Part shown: in pieces, positions 42,359-52,680 of the stretch
How positions within the stretch are numbered: position 1 is the first letter of the stretch
Layout: each line of letters starts with the position of its first letter
Source: Ichthyophis bannanicus
Lineage: Eukaryota > Chordata > Amphibia > Gymnophiona > Ichthyophiidae
Direction of reading: 5' to 3'
DNA: 64,000 nt
Assembly: GCA_033557465.1 (NCBI GenBank)
Contig: CM066033.1
Location: forward strand, 1,354,863,834 to 1,354,927,833
Notes under the pieces: model-generated
The model's database searches: none
What the model saw: the letters and a program-made list of their open reading frames with translations, nothing else
What the model was told of the DNA's origin: nothing
Translations under genes and position numbers: made by a program

Positions 42359-43121
42359 GATTTTTATACTCATCTCTGCAAGTTCGTCTTCTACTGACAT
42401 CCTTCTGTTTATGCTTTCTTGTACATCGTTCTGTACTGTTGATTACTCTTGTTGCCCACAATTGAGGATGTGTGAGGCTTACCATGTTTCTCACATATAT
42501 AAAACAAGAAACTCTGAAGTAAACATGAGCAATTATAAACATATGAATCTACCTCACTTATACACAATGTGTTGTGAAAAGACTGACTGGGTCTCAGACT
42601 CGAGGTCCCCCAGAGTGCCGTAAGGCTACTCACGCGGAGCCTATCATTGCATCAATGACCCATTACGTCTAGTCTTAAAAAGTTGTATTTTAAATCCAAG
42701 CTTTATCAAAAAGTATTTTAAATTTTTACTTTTACTAAAATTTCAACTTTGGTGTAGAATTGCGTAAACAGAAGAAGGCAGTGCTTAGCTTTATTCGTTG
42801 TCGTTCCCCAACGCTACCAATGGCGCTCTGTTTGCGTTTCACCAAGTTGGTTTCTTCAGGGGCTAGACTTGAAAGCACTGTAATGCAATTCAATATGTTT
42901 CCGATAAGTCTCATTTTCTGAGTTCTAATGTACAACATTAACAACAGTGATATTAACTCAAGAGGCAACATACCCTTTAACAGTACAGTGTTGATGCATC
43001 ACAAAAGTTTTCTATTCTCCTTCAGCTTTTTCCACGCCGCACATGCGGAGTTGAACCTCGTGTGAACAATTTAAAACAGCTGTAGCGGTGACGTAATCGT
43101 GTGGGCGGTCCTGATAGGACT

Positions 43122-43450
43122 TTAAATACACAGTTCCCATTCCACTCTCAAATTCAAGCCATTAGGATAAACTGAATTTAACCTATGTATCCACCTTTGT
43201 TCCCGCCATAAAAGAGTTTGATCAAGTGATTTTCCCTGCCAGGTGGTGTTAATTTGATCTATACAGAAATACCCTAAATCATCAAATGTATGTGCATGTT
43301 GTAAACAGTGAGCAACTATCGGGGCTTCCCATATCTGACATTTAGGCCTACTTTTATGCTCATTCATACGAATTTTAAACATTCTAGTGGTCTTCCCCAC
43401 ATATAAAAGACCGCATGGACATTGGATGCAGTAAACAACGTGAGTCGAAC
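43122..43450 (-). pseudogene. PLE GIY-YIG endonuclease domain
   Basis: The minus strand gives HVVYCIQCPCGLLYVGKTTRMFKIRMNEHKS: the CPCGL / LYVGKT pair is the PLE version of GIY-YIG, and R..R.NEH carries the catalytic arginine. Further on WREQRWIHRLNS contains the catalytic glutamate region. The cysteines before the LYVGKT correspond to the CxC-type feature of PLE endonucleases. A stop (TAG near 43454) separates it from the RT. It would cut target DNA for priming. Confidence 0.85.
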
Positions 43451-43454
43451 TACA

Positions 43455-44766
43455 CTAGGTCCGGTGGTTCAGCGCATAGCGCCGATCATGATATTCAAAT
43501 TCAGTCTGTTCAAGTGTAATATGGCAGATGTTACAATCTCCGCAGCTGCGATGTCCCAGATTGTCCCCTAATTCCGACAGTTTTAAAGAGGGCAACGATG
43601 CCGGACTCAAAAGTTCTTTTAGGTTCTTATGGCGCTGCCACACGCAGCGAACTTTTTTATTCTCCAAGCCAGGAATGCTTCGTAGCACATTTTCATGTCG
43701 CTTGATGATACGATTCAAATCAGTGCTAAATGGAGAAAGTTTTGTGATGAAGTTGACAAAGATATCGTCATCTGGAGAGGTAGATATTTTCTGTTTGGGT
43801 TGTAACAAAAGTTCTCGGTTACTATACAGAGCCCGTTTATATGCTTTTTCTACCACTGACTGTGGATAGCCCCGGGCATAAAAATTTTGTTTCAAAATCT
43901 TGGCATGTTTTTTAAATTCCAGTAAGGTGGTACAATTTCGGCGGTATCGAAAGAACTGCAACAAAGGCAAGCTGTTTCGTAATTGTGCCGGGTGCGCACT
44001 AGTGTAGTGCAAGAATGTATTACGATCTGTTTCTTTGCGGTATAGGGATGTCTCCCAACCTTCTAGACCTTTATGGATTACTATATCCAAAAACGTAATG
44101 CTTTCCTGATGGCTATTAAAAGTAAATTTAACGTTTGGATCTCTAGTATTTACCCAAGCAAAGAAATACTCTAGGCGTTCCTTAGAACCCCGCCATAAGA
44201 TGAAAACATCATCTATGTACCGGGTCCACAGATGCAAGTGATGTTGATATACAGAAGTTATGATGTGACGACTCTCAAAGCGATGCATGTACGGGTTAGC
44301 TATCGAGGGGGCGCAGGAAGCCCCCATCGCCACCCTCGACACCTGGTGATAAAGAACCTCATTGAAGATGAAGAAATTCTTAGTAATGGTTAAGGATGTC
44401 AATTCTGATAAAAACCGAAGTTGTTCTGACAAGTCCCCTCGAGATTGTAATGCCTCCATCACGCATTCATGTGCTTCTATTTCCGGTATAATTGTATACA
44501 ATGATGTAACATCCATAGTAACAAGGCAGACGTCCGATAGTCTCACCAGATCAGTATGATTTTGTAACATTTGTAAAAAATGCATTGTATCTCTCAAGAA
44601 TGAAGGAATCGTAATCATTAATGGCTTCAAATAATGACCCTCTGGAGGACACAATAGGTCTCCCGGGTGGACGATGCAAATCTTTATGCACTTTCGGGAC
44701 GAGATAAAGTTTAGCGGTCTTCGGATTAATAGGATTCAAAAAAGTATACTCCTTTGAAGAAATCAA
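43455..44766 (-). pseudogene. PLE reverse transcriptase
   Basis: The N-terminal part (44766-44551) has AKLYLVPKVHKDLHRPPGRP and IVSSRGS, the conserved PLE start. A frameshift near 44600 leads to a 399-codon frame (44654-43455) with LVTMDVTSLYTIIP (motif A) near residue 44, VAMGASCAPSIANPYM (B) near 108, LWTRYIDDVFILW (C, YIDD) near 142, and VKFTFNSHQESITFLDIVI near 175. After the RT come the KKVRCVWQRHKNLKELLSPA block and CGDCNICH, a cysteine cluster typical of PLE linkers. One frameshift is the main visible lesion. The RT is related to telomerase RT. Confidence 0.9.
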
Positions 44767-44837
44767 TTTCGATCTTAAGGCCTCCGAAGTGATATTCTTA
44801 ATTTGCGTTTGTTTCTCACATATGCTTTGGGACGAAT

Positions 44838-45005
44838 ACTGAAGGGACCTCTGGTGACTAATCTGAATAGAGGCATAGGAGTGATGTCATTTCATTGATT
44901 CTTTGTCTCTGCAAATCTTCTGATAGGGGAACACAACCCACTTGTCTGGACTGGTCTAGCAGGATTCAAGGAAAGGACATTAACTGGTAAGTAAAATGTC
45001 ACCTT
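44838..45005. repeat. DIRS-2 right inverted terminal repeat
   Basis: ATACTGAAGGGACCTCTGG, TGAATAGAG, GGTTCTTTGT-like, GGGGAACACAACCCACTTGT and CTGGACTGGTCTAGCAGG form the reverse complement of the left ITR at 25816-25990, with a 3' extension (AAAGGACATTAACTGG) found inverted in the internal complementary region. Confidence 0.82.
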
Positions 45006-45382
45006 TTATAACCAGGCACCTAGTTTTAAGCACCCAAAACATGCCTATCCACTGCCTATTTTATGTTGAAAAGTGGATGCCCAATTTTATTTTTAAAACA
45101 GGGGCAAAAGTGTCTGAAACTTGCATTAAATATAGTCATGAGAACTTACACCAGCCCTAGAGCTGGCCTAAATGCCCACTTCTAGATTTCTAAATAACAA
45201 GTGTAAGGTATAGTATTTTATAACTTAATTAAAGCTGCACTCCGCCCACACTGTGCTCAAATTCTACACGTGTCCATGCCCACATCAAAAGTATGCACTT
45301 CAGACTTGACATATGTACTTACAAAATAGTGCCGGCTAAAGTTTTCACATAAAGGCCCATTCACCGTGTTTGTCTTTGAATG
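45006..45382. other. Unassigned spacer
   Basis: I see no gene or repeat between the right end of DIRS-2 and the CR1-D tail. Confidence 0.6.
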
Positions 45383-46080
45383 TGACATAGTAAATGACGG
45401 CAGATAAAGACCAGTATGGTCCATCTAGTCTGCCCAGTACAATGTCAAGAGTAGGTACACATGCCGCTCTGTGCAGGCCACCCCTCCCCATGTCTTTGCT
45501 TAGGGGTGAACCCTCTACTCCATGTAGGACACCCCTATTTGTTGAGGAATTTGATGGTTCAGTTTATTTTGATATTTTCTTGTTGCTGTAAAGGGATCCA
45601 CTGTGTCTGTCCCATGCCCTTTTGAACTCCGTCACTGTGTTTGCCCCCACCACTTCCATCGGGAGGACATTCCAAGCATCCACCGCCCTTTCAGTGAAAA
45701 AGTATTTCCTGGCATTGCCTTTCAATTTACCAACTTATAGCTTCATGTTATGCCCTCTAGTTTTGCAGCTTCTCCGTCTTTGGAAGAGGTTGGTTTGTTC
45801 ATTATTTTCCTTTAAGTATTTAAAGATCTGAATCATATCTCCCCTCTACCTCCTCTCCTCCAAAGTGTACATGTTTAGGTCTTCAAGTCTCTTCTCATAA
45901 GGCTTCTGACGCAGGCTCCAAATCATTTTGGTCGCCTTCCTCTGAACAGTTTCCAGTCTTTTTACATCCTTTGTAAGATATGGTCTCCAAAACTGAACAC
46001 AGTATTCCAAGTGAGTCCTCACCAGTGACTTGTACAGTGGCATTAGTACCTCTTCCTTTCTGCTAGTAATTCCTTTCTGC
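45383..46080 (-). pseudogene. CR1-D LINE 3' end
   Basis: On the minus strand a CR1 C terminus reads [23 protein letters not shown] and RRKATKMIWSLRQKPYEKRLEDL-like, then further on FFTERAVDAWNVLP-like codons near 45690, ending in a 3' UTR with GACTAGATGGACCATACTGG and CGTCATTTACTATGTCACA at 45383. This is a different CR1 subfamily from A and B, as its C-terminal words and tail differ. Confidence 0.85.
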
Positions 46081-46469
46081 TGGTAATGTACATGACTTAG
46101 GCGCGTTGATGGTATGTAACTTTATGTGGCTCCTTATAAAATTGCCTCCTAAATGAGGATCTGTTGTAGGATGTTTGCCTAGTGCCAAATATAATATTAA
46201 TCTGGTTCTGAGAAAATATACCCACAGAAATAGTAAGTATAAGTCTCTGTTGGTACTTTTTTCTTAGGCAGATTTTCAAGCAAAAGTGTGCACATCGAAT
46301 ATGCTTTTTTCTGTTCTATTATTTCCTAAATTCATATATGAGCTACCTATTAATGTTAAAAGGAAGAATTAAGAAAGTTTAAAATATATCCGTGTTACCC
46401 CCTCCCCCCAAAAGGAAACCTGGGAATGAGATCCAAAGAAAGACGAACTGAACCAAGAAATAGGCAGGC
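46081..46469. other. Unassigned AT-rich stretch
   Basis: No coding region or familiar repeat is visible. Confidence 0.55.
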
Positions 46470-46560
46470 TGATATTTTAAGGAGTCTAAAGGACAGCTAT
46501 TCAGAGGGTCGCCATGAGTCAACACCAACTCAACGGCACTTAACAACAGCAACAATGCTG
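46470..46560 (+). mobile_element. SINE/RTE-type 3' end
   Basis: The words AGGGTCGCCATGAGTCAACACC, ACTCAACGGCACTTAACAAC and a CAACAGCAACAA tail match the 3' end shared by RTE/BovB-class LINEs and their SINE partners in vertebrates (GGGTCGCTATGAGTCGG and ACTCGACGGCA type). Only this end is recognisable; the 5' part is lost in decayed sequence. Confidence 0.55.
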
Positions 46561-46967
46561 ATAATCTAAAATAGTTTTACATCTAAAGGGGGTTAAGTGC
46601 TATAAACTCTTTTATTGGCTTTGTTTGGAAAGCTGCTTTATAAAAATTCCTTTGCTGAAGTGGAACTGCCTTTTCCTTTACAAGATGAGATTAGGCAGGG
46701 GCCCCACGTTCCTGAAGTCCCAACAGTTTTTAGTTCTTTTTCCACAGTTTCTGCTCCTTGGCTTTTTTTTTTTTGAGAGGGACTTTTTGACTGTTCCCTC
46801 ATCTTGTAAAAGAATGGAGAGACTTTTTTGCAATAGAGAGAAGCTTTAATATAGCTGTTTTCAGGTGTTAAGATAGAGGTGTGGCATGGAATTTCTCTTT
46901 ATTGTAGTTTATTGTCTGCAAATTAATGCAGAAAGCTCACTTGGGTTAAAGCTGAATTTATTCTCAT

Positions 46968-47068
46968 AGGACGTCAATTACTAACGGCATACGCTATCTG
47001 TCACAGGGCCCATAGAAATCAAATGGGGCCCTGAGCAGATAGCGCATGCTAACTGTTAGTAAATGACT
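46968..47068. repeat. About 100-bp imperfect palindrome, MITE-like
   Basis: TCAATTACTAACGGCATACGCTATCTG ... CAGATAGCGCATGCTAACTGTTAGTAAATGA forms an imperfect inverted repeat, with an inner pair GGGCCCATAGAA / ATGGGGCCCTGA-type. The arms are about 42 bp with a short centre. It could be a foldback element or MITE; no target duplication is clear. Confidence 0.6.
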
Positions 47069-47639
47069 CCCTTAATATAGAAATGCAGGTATCATTTGCC
47101 GAGTTCTGTAGATTGTTTGAGAGGGAGGAATGCCTGCTCGTTCTCTTTTTTGATTCACAAGGAGCAGATGGATGCTTGGTTGGCTGCTAATCCACAGCTG
47201 GAATGGTTTCAGCTGTTTCCATGTTGCTGGGTTAGAGTGGCTTGTCTAGTGGACTGAGAGGGCAGTGAGGGAGGGATATCATTATTCATCAGTATCCCAG
47301 TGGGATTGCTGCCAGCAGAGAGTAATTTTTTCTGTTATGCTTGTAAAACAAGCTCAGGTGGAGTCTCTAATCCTTAGGGCACGGGTGGCAGATCAAGGAA
47401 GATGCTACAAAGCTGGTTAATTTTCTGATTCTAGAGGAAACAGAAGCACTGTTAGAGGTACAAATACATGATTGCAAATTTAAGTAACTCAAATACAAAT
47501 GGGATCTTCCCGAACATCTGGTACTAAAAATCTTTCTGGTTTTCTTTGTCGCCTTAAAATGGTTGTTGAAAGTTTATAGCAGAGCTTAAAGATGTGTACA
47601 TCTCAACTGCTGTGCAGTTACTGTCCCCTAGCAGATTTC

Positions 47640-48030
47640 TGACAAAACAGTGGATTCAGGGCTTAATGCGCTTTACAAGTATGTGGTATTTGCAATTACA
47701 TTAGAAAACTTAGAATATACAGAAATTAAAGCAACTGTGCTTCTGTTGATATTCGCAGTGTGCACTTGTGTACATAAGCAGTTGCTCTGTATATTAAAAT
47801 CTTCACGTGATGGAGATTCTACATCTTTGTAGCTGTTCCATGGTTTGATTATCCTTTCCATCTGAAAGTTCTTTCTAATCTCCTTTGCTTCCCATACAAT
47901 TCTTCCCTTTCCCTTTATGGACAGCAAATGTTCATGTTGCGACTTCGCCCTAAGTTGCCTTTTTGTCGCACTAGATAAACCCAAGTCTTTCATTCTATTT
48001 CATATCTAAGCCTTCAATCATTTTTACTGT
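47640..48030 (-). pseudogene. Faint CR1-like C-terminal remnant
   Basis: The minus strand has KDLGLSSATKRQLRAKS, IRKNFQMERIIKPWNSYKDVESPS. The last part looks like a LINE C-terminal WNSLP-type block. No 3' tail is seen and the identity is uncertain. Confidence 0.35.
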
Positions 48031-48604
48031 CTTTACTACATTTCACAATTTCTCCTCATATTTTTTAGACCCAAAACAGGACACGGCACTGAACCTAAGG
48101 GTTATAATTGATCCATTGCTTGCTCTTTCTCCACTCCCTTTTATCTACTTCTGTCTACTTTCAACAGTAGAATATTCATAGGATTCAATCTTTTCTGATC
48201 TTTCATATGTTTTGTGTTCTTCTATATGCTGTCTATCAGTCCAGTCTAGATTTCCACGAGCACCCAGATGGCAACTTTAGCTGCTCTTTCCATCCTCTCC
48301 AACTCCTGCAGAACTCCTGCCACTCAATTCCTTTTCCAGCAGCCATCATACGCCTCCATCACTCCTCTGTTGGATCTCTGTATGGGTTCACTTCTTCCAG
48401 TTCCTCTCTTCTAGTTTTACTCCCTGCCTTGTTTTCTATACTCCTGTTTCACATTTTCATGTTTCCTCTCTCGTAGGTTATCTGTGGAACAAATCACACC
48501 TTAGGCTACACTACTAACTGCTGACTCTCTTTCCAGTGTTTCTAACCCTCTTCTGAGGCATACCTATGCAGATGGAGTTTCAGGCTTGCCACAATGAATA
48601 TTTA
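48031..48604. other. Unassigned stretch
   Basis: CT-rich sequence without a convincing reading frame or repeat. Confidence 0.5.
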
Positions 48605-48945
48605 TAAGCAGGGCTGGTGCTACCATTAGGCAATCTAGGTGGCTGCCTAGAGCACCAGCCTTCCAGGGGCACCAATTGCTTACCTTAAGCCTTATGCAAA
48701 CTGGAAGTCTGCATCGGAGGGTGGTGAAAGTGGCAGCTAGTAAAAGCAGGAAAGCACAGTGGCAGAGCTCTAAGGTAAGCACTGCGTTGTCGTTTCATAG
48801 CTCTTTCTGCCGCTGCAGCTCCCATAGAAGGGTAGCAGTGGTAGCAGCAGGATGGAGGGCCTGCCTAAAGCACTTCCAGTCCTTGCAACCATCCTGTTAT
48901 GAGGCAGATTTGCTTACACTGGGTCTCCAGTGTATGTAAAGCTGT
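48605..48945 (+). mobile_element. Possible hAT-like non-autonomous element, one end only
   Basis: CAGGGCTGGTGCTACCATTAGG and the following GGTGGCTGCCTAGAGCACC resemble the end of hAT-like short elements (CAGGG start, subterminal GGTGC/GCACC inversion). A matching opposite end and an 8-bp duplication are not found, so it is truncated or misassigned. Confidence 0.4.
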
Positions 48946-49269
48946 CTCATGCAGGTTCTTTACAGACATCCTGAAAAACAAACTAGTAAGATGTGCCTCC
49001 TGGAGAGAGGTCTGGGAATCAGTTTACAACTTACTATACTTTCCATATCTAAGAAGAAAATGATTGCCTAGCTCATCATTCCTCATTTTATATTTGGATA
49101 TTTATTTTTTCTTTCCAAAGTATACTTCCTTGTTTTGTATTTATTGTATTTCATTGCCATTATTTTCAACCACTTTTTCAAAATTTCAGGATTCTTTTAA
49201 TTCTAATTCTGTCCTCCAAAACACATATACAGCTACCCACATTTTTGTCCATGAGGGTTATAAAAGTAA

Positions 49270-49440
49270 TTCCTTATCGTCCCTCCAGTCTAGTCCCGAA
49301 CCGCTGGGGTTCAGCACCTCCTCCAGCAGCTTTGGAGACTGTCTGACACTGGTACTAATACTCCAGGGACCGCCTCCTCTGTCCAGTTATCTCAGTCTCC
49401 AAGCAGCTGGAGGTTGGCGAGCCTGGAGGTCGAGGCTCAC
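49270..49440. repeat. DIRS-3 left inverted terminal repeat
   Basis: TCCAGTCTAGTCCCGAACCG, GGGGTTCAGCACCTCCTCC, AGCAGCTTTGGAGACTG and ACTGGTACTAATACTCCAGG are found inverted at 55070-55190. The end TTCCTTATCGTCCC is echoed, inverted, in the internal complementary region. Confidence 0.88.
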
Positions 49441-50195
49441 TAGAAAAACATTTAAGGAAGAGTTTTAGGAAAGGATTTAGTGAGGTTTAAAATTGGTTGT
49501 TAAAATTGACTTTTAAAGATTTAAAAAAAAAAACTAAGGAGTACTCCCCCCCCCCCTCCACCGCATACCGATCGGCATGCAGAAGGGGAAGGAAAGCATC
49601 AAGCACTGCAGGGGTGATGGGCTCCGGTTCCCGAACTCACATCTTTGAGTGAGGAACCAGCAGCTGTTACAGAGAGCAGCTTGCAGGGCAGTTGCGGGAC
49701 GCACAGCAGGCCCCAGCATCGATACAGCCTTTCTCCTCAGCTCCGGTTTCTCTCCCAATGTGGAAGCCGCAATTTCGGCTGAGCGCGGGGAGAAACAGAC
49801 GGAGCACTTGCAGAACACTTGAAGGAGGTGAGCAGTGGCAGATTCAAATGAACGGACAATTTAAGCAGGCCGAGTAGCTCGCGAACGGAGGTTAGCATGG
49901 TCTGTAGGCCGAAGCCGCATGGTAGGAGCGTGGGAAAATGATCGCTTTCTTGGGGCTTGCAGAAGGCTCGTTTTTTGCTGGTGAGCCTTCGTTTTTCAAA
50001 CATTTGTTCTTTATCATGTAGAGGGAATTGAAACAAAAGGGTTTAATGTGGAAAAAAAAGACAAGAATTTTTCTTTTGGCTCTGCATGGTTTCAGGGGCT
50101 ATAAGGAAAGGCACAGCTCCAGATTAAGGTCTGATTCTGCAAGCAGGCACTCAGGATATTCAGTATAATGGAAGGACAAGCAAAGAAGCGTCCAC
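49441..50195. other. DIRS-3 untranslated leader
   Basis: The 750 bp between the left ITR and gag have no conserved reading frame. They hold an A-run and a C9 run (49525-49557) and a GC-rich part around 49600-49800. By position this is the leader of DIRS-3. Confidence 0.6.
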
Positions 50196-51700
50196 GTGAT
50201 GCCTTCTAGACCGCAATGTTTAGTGTGCGGTACTAGAAGGGGAGCGGTATTGGAGATAGGGGTCTGCAGGGGCTGCGTTCAAGAAGCAGCCTCTATGAAG
50301 CAGACATTAGATATTGGTATGGAGGGTCAGAAGGAAACACCCTTGATTTTACCAGAGCCTGTTTCTCTCTCCGGGCCGCTGTTAGAGCCCGGTGGAAGGG
50401 ACTTCTGGGGCTCCAGATCGTCCTCCGCCGCAAGCGCCTTTGCCTGGAGGACTGGCGACAATATTCTCTCAAGATTTCATGGCTCTTCTTCAGCAGGCCT
50501 TAAGTGGCGGTAAGGGAGTCTCTGGAGCCGGTCCAGCGCAGATCAAACTGGGGGTGAAGCGCACGGGAACCCTTCTAGGCTCGGGGACCAATGAGATTCC
50601 TTTGAAGAAGCCTAGGAAGGAGAAGGATAGGCAAGACCAGTCGGTAACTTCAGAGAGCCACCTGTCTGAGGAATTGGATCCGGAGTTGGACATGGAAGAG
50701 GAGTTAGAAGAGGGAAAACTTACGGAACACGAGGATCAAGCTAGAGTGATTCGGGTTTTCTGCAGAGACGAGTTGCCAGCGCTTATAGCGGAGACGCTTA
50801 AGACTCTTAATATGCCGTATACAGGTCCAGCAGAAGATGTGACTTTAGAGGATCCCTTATTGCAAGCAGTACGTAAGACACAAAAAGCCTTTCCGGTGCA
50901 CAGAGTGGTGTGGGGAGTGATTCAGGAAGAATGACACGTGCCCGAGGCAAGCCTTAAGGAGTCCAGGGTAATGGCCCACTTGTATCCGTTGGTAGATCAG
51001 GATCGGGAATTATTTAAGTCCCCGAAGGTAGACACAGCAGTCTCGGCGGTGACCAAGAAGACCACCATCCTGGTGGAAGGTAGTGCCGCTCTCAAGGATG
51101 CTCAGGACAGGAAGCTTGACACCTTGTTGAAGCAGGTATTTGACATCAATGCTCTGTCCATACAGGCATCTATTTGTGGTGCATGGATCGCGAGAGCATG
51201 TCTTCGCTGGTCTCAGTGGGTGCAGGGAGAGCAGTTGGAAGAGAGGGATGGTGATGCAGCCAGGTTAGAGTCAGGAACGGCTTATCTAGCTGATATTCAT
51301 TATGACCTTTTCAGAGGTTTGTCTAAGAGTATGGCCTCAGTAATAGCTGCACGAAGGTATCTTTGGCTGCGTAATTGGGCAGCAGATGGTTCCTCCAAGG
51401 CAAGGCTAGGAAAGCTGCCTTTTAGAGATAAGCTACTGTACATTTTGGAGAAGATTTAGATAAGTTGGTAAAGGATCTAGGGGAGTCCAAAGGCGGGAGG
51501 CTCCCTATGGATAAACAGAAGCAGGGGCGTCCTGTTCTGGTGGCGAAGGGGCAACAGAGGGACTTTCGCCATTTCCGTTCTGCACGGTTCGGTCAATTTC
51601 AAAGAGGACGTTTCCCTTATCGGAATCAGGGGTTTTGAGGTTTCAGAGGGGCAGGCCGAGGATTTGGGGCATCCACTTCCTCGAACCTTAGAAAGCCACA
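50196..51700 (+). pseudogene. DIRS-3 gag-like ORF
   Basis: The start (50196) gives MMPSRPQCLVCGTRRGAVLE and VCRGCV, a CxxC ... CxxC pair. A frameshift near 50390 moves the reading to the frame 50392-51459, which is broken only by a TGA at 50932-50934. It includes IFSQDFMALLQQAL, an acidic block (ELDPELDMEEELEEGKLTE), KTQKAFPVHRVVWGVIQEE, AHLYPLVDQDRELF, LLKQVFDINALSIQASICGAW and a C-terminal basic part with RFPYRNQGF and glycine/arginine residues near 51640. It would form the particle protein. Confidence 0.8.
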
Positions 51701-51759
51701 ATGAAGCCAGGAGGACCCAGGTGGGATCAGTAGCTGTGGGAGGTCAGCTACGAGAGTTT

Positions 51760-52680
51760 TATCCCGCTTGGGTCCAGATTACCTCAGATCAATGGGTGTT
51801 GGAGGTCGTTTGAGAGGGTTATGCTCTAGAGTTTCAACACCCGGTGGTTGACTCTTACGTTCAATCTCCATGCAAGTCGCCTTTCAAGATCAAGGTGGTG
51901 CAAGAGACCTTACAGAGGTTGTTGGACCTCAAGGCTGTGGTACCGGTGCCATCAGACCAGTGCGGATACGGTCGATACTCCATATATTTCGTGGTGCCAA
52001 AGAAAGACGGGCCTTTCGCCCAATTTTGGATCTCAAGAAGGTAAATCACAGTCTCCGAGTGTCTCACTTTCATATGGAAACGCTGAGGTCCGTGATTGTA
52101 GCAGTGCGGGCATGAGAATTTCTTACTTCTCTGGATCTTTCGGAAGCTTACCTGCACATTCCAGTTCGGCAGGAGCATCAGAGGTTTCTCAGGTTTGCAG
52201 TGCCGATGGGACATTTTCCAATCCGAGCGTTACCGTTCGGTTTGGCAACAGCGCCACAGATGTTTACCAAGGTCATGGTGGTCGTGGCGGCAGCATTGAG
52301 AAAGGAAGGAATTCTAGTACACCCTTACCTGGACGATTGGTTAATTTGGGTAAAGTCCGAGATAGAGAGCGTGTTGGCTACTACAAGAGTGGTAGATTTT
52401 CTACGGAGTCTGGGTTGGGTGGTCAACATGGCAAAGAGCAGTTTGAAACCGACGCAAAGCTTGGAATACCTGGGGGCTCAGTTCGATACGAAGGTAGGAA
52501 AGGTTTTTCTGCCACACATGCGGGCAATAGGGTTGAGAAAGCTAGTCCACACGTTTCTGGATAGACGAAGTCCCACAGCATGGCATTATCTACAGTTGTT
52601 AGGTACCATGACAGCGACACTAGAGTTGGTTCTGTGGGCACGAGCCCACATGCGACCGTTGCAGAGAGCATTGCTCTGAA
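51760..52680 (+). pseudogene. DIRS-3 reverse transcriptase
   Basis: The frame 51844-52044 gives IKVVQETLQRLLDLKAVVPVP and YSIYFVVPKKDGPFAQFWI. Motif A (LLWIFRKLTC, degraded LDL.EAY) is broken around 52125. From 52200 one frame carries PFGLATAPQMFTKVMVVVAAAL, HPYLDDWLIWV (motif C intact, near residue 43) and LGWVVNMAKSSLKPTQSLEYLG, ending at a TGA (52677-52679). Between 52044 and 52200 at least two frameshifts occur. It is the DIRS-type RT. Confidence 0.85.

Larger units (their letters stand above)
42650..44837 (-). mobile_element. Penelope-like element (PLE) with GIY-YIG domain
   Basis: On the minus strand an RT (44766-43455) is followed by a GIY-YIG endonuclease (43450-43122) and a 3' UTR with CCCCTGAAGAAACC...GGTGAAACGC (42862-42834). 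This domain order, RT then C-terminal GIY-YIG, defines endonuclease-bearing PLEs. The right boundary is at about 44837, where the DIRS-2 right ITR starts. The left boundary, in the 3' UTR, is unclear between 42360 and 42650. It lies in the DIRS-2 terminal region. Confidence 0.88.
25816..45005 (+). mobile_element. DIRS-2: DIRS element stretched to about 19 kb by nested insertions
   Basis: The left ITR (25816-25990), gag (26700-28330), RT (28331-28748 and 35830-36230), RNase H (36231-36840), recombinase (39340-40560), internal complementary region (40565-40700) and right ITR (44838-45005) follow in the order expected of a DIRS element. Foreign blocks are CR1-A at 28749-35829 (with a hAT and an L2-like copy inside), L2 and Tc1 pieces at 36930-39338, L2-like #5 at 40725-42358 and a PLE at about 42650-44837. 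Without them about 5 to 6 kb remain. The family is distinct from DIRS-1/4 and nearer DIRS-3. Confidence 0.82.

Noticed and set aside
46625..46849. Small 74-codon frame
   Set aside because: No motif, start context or neighbour relation; length is within chance for this composition.
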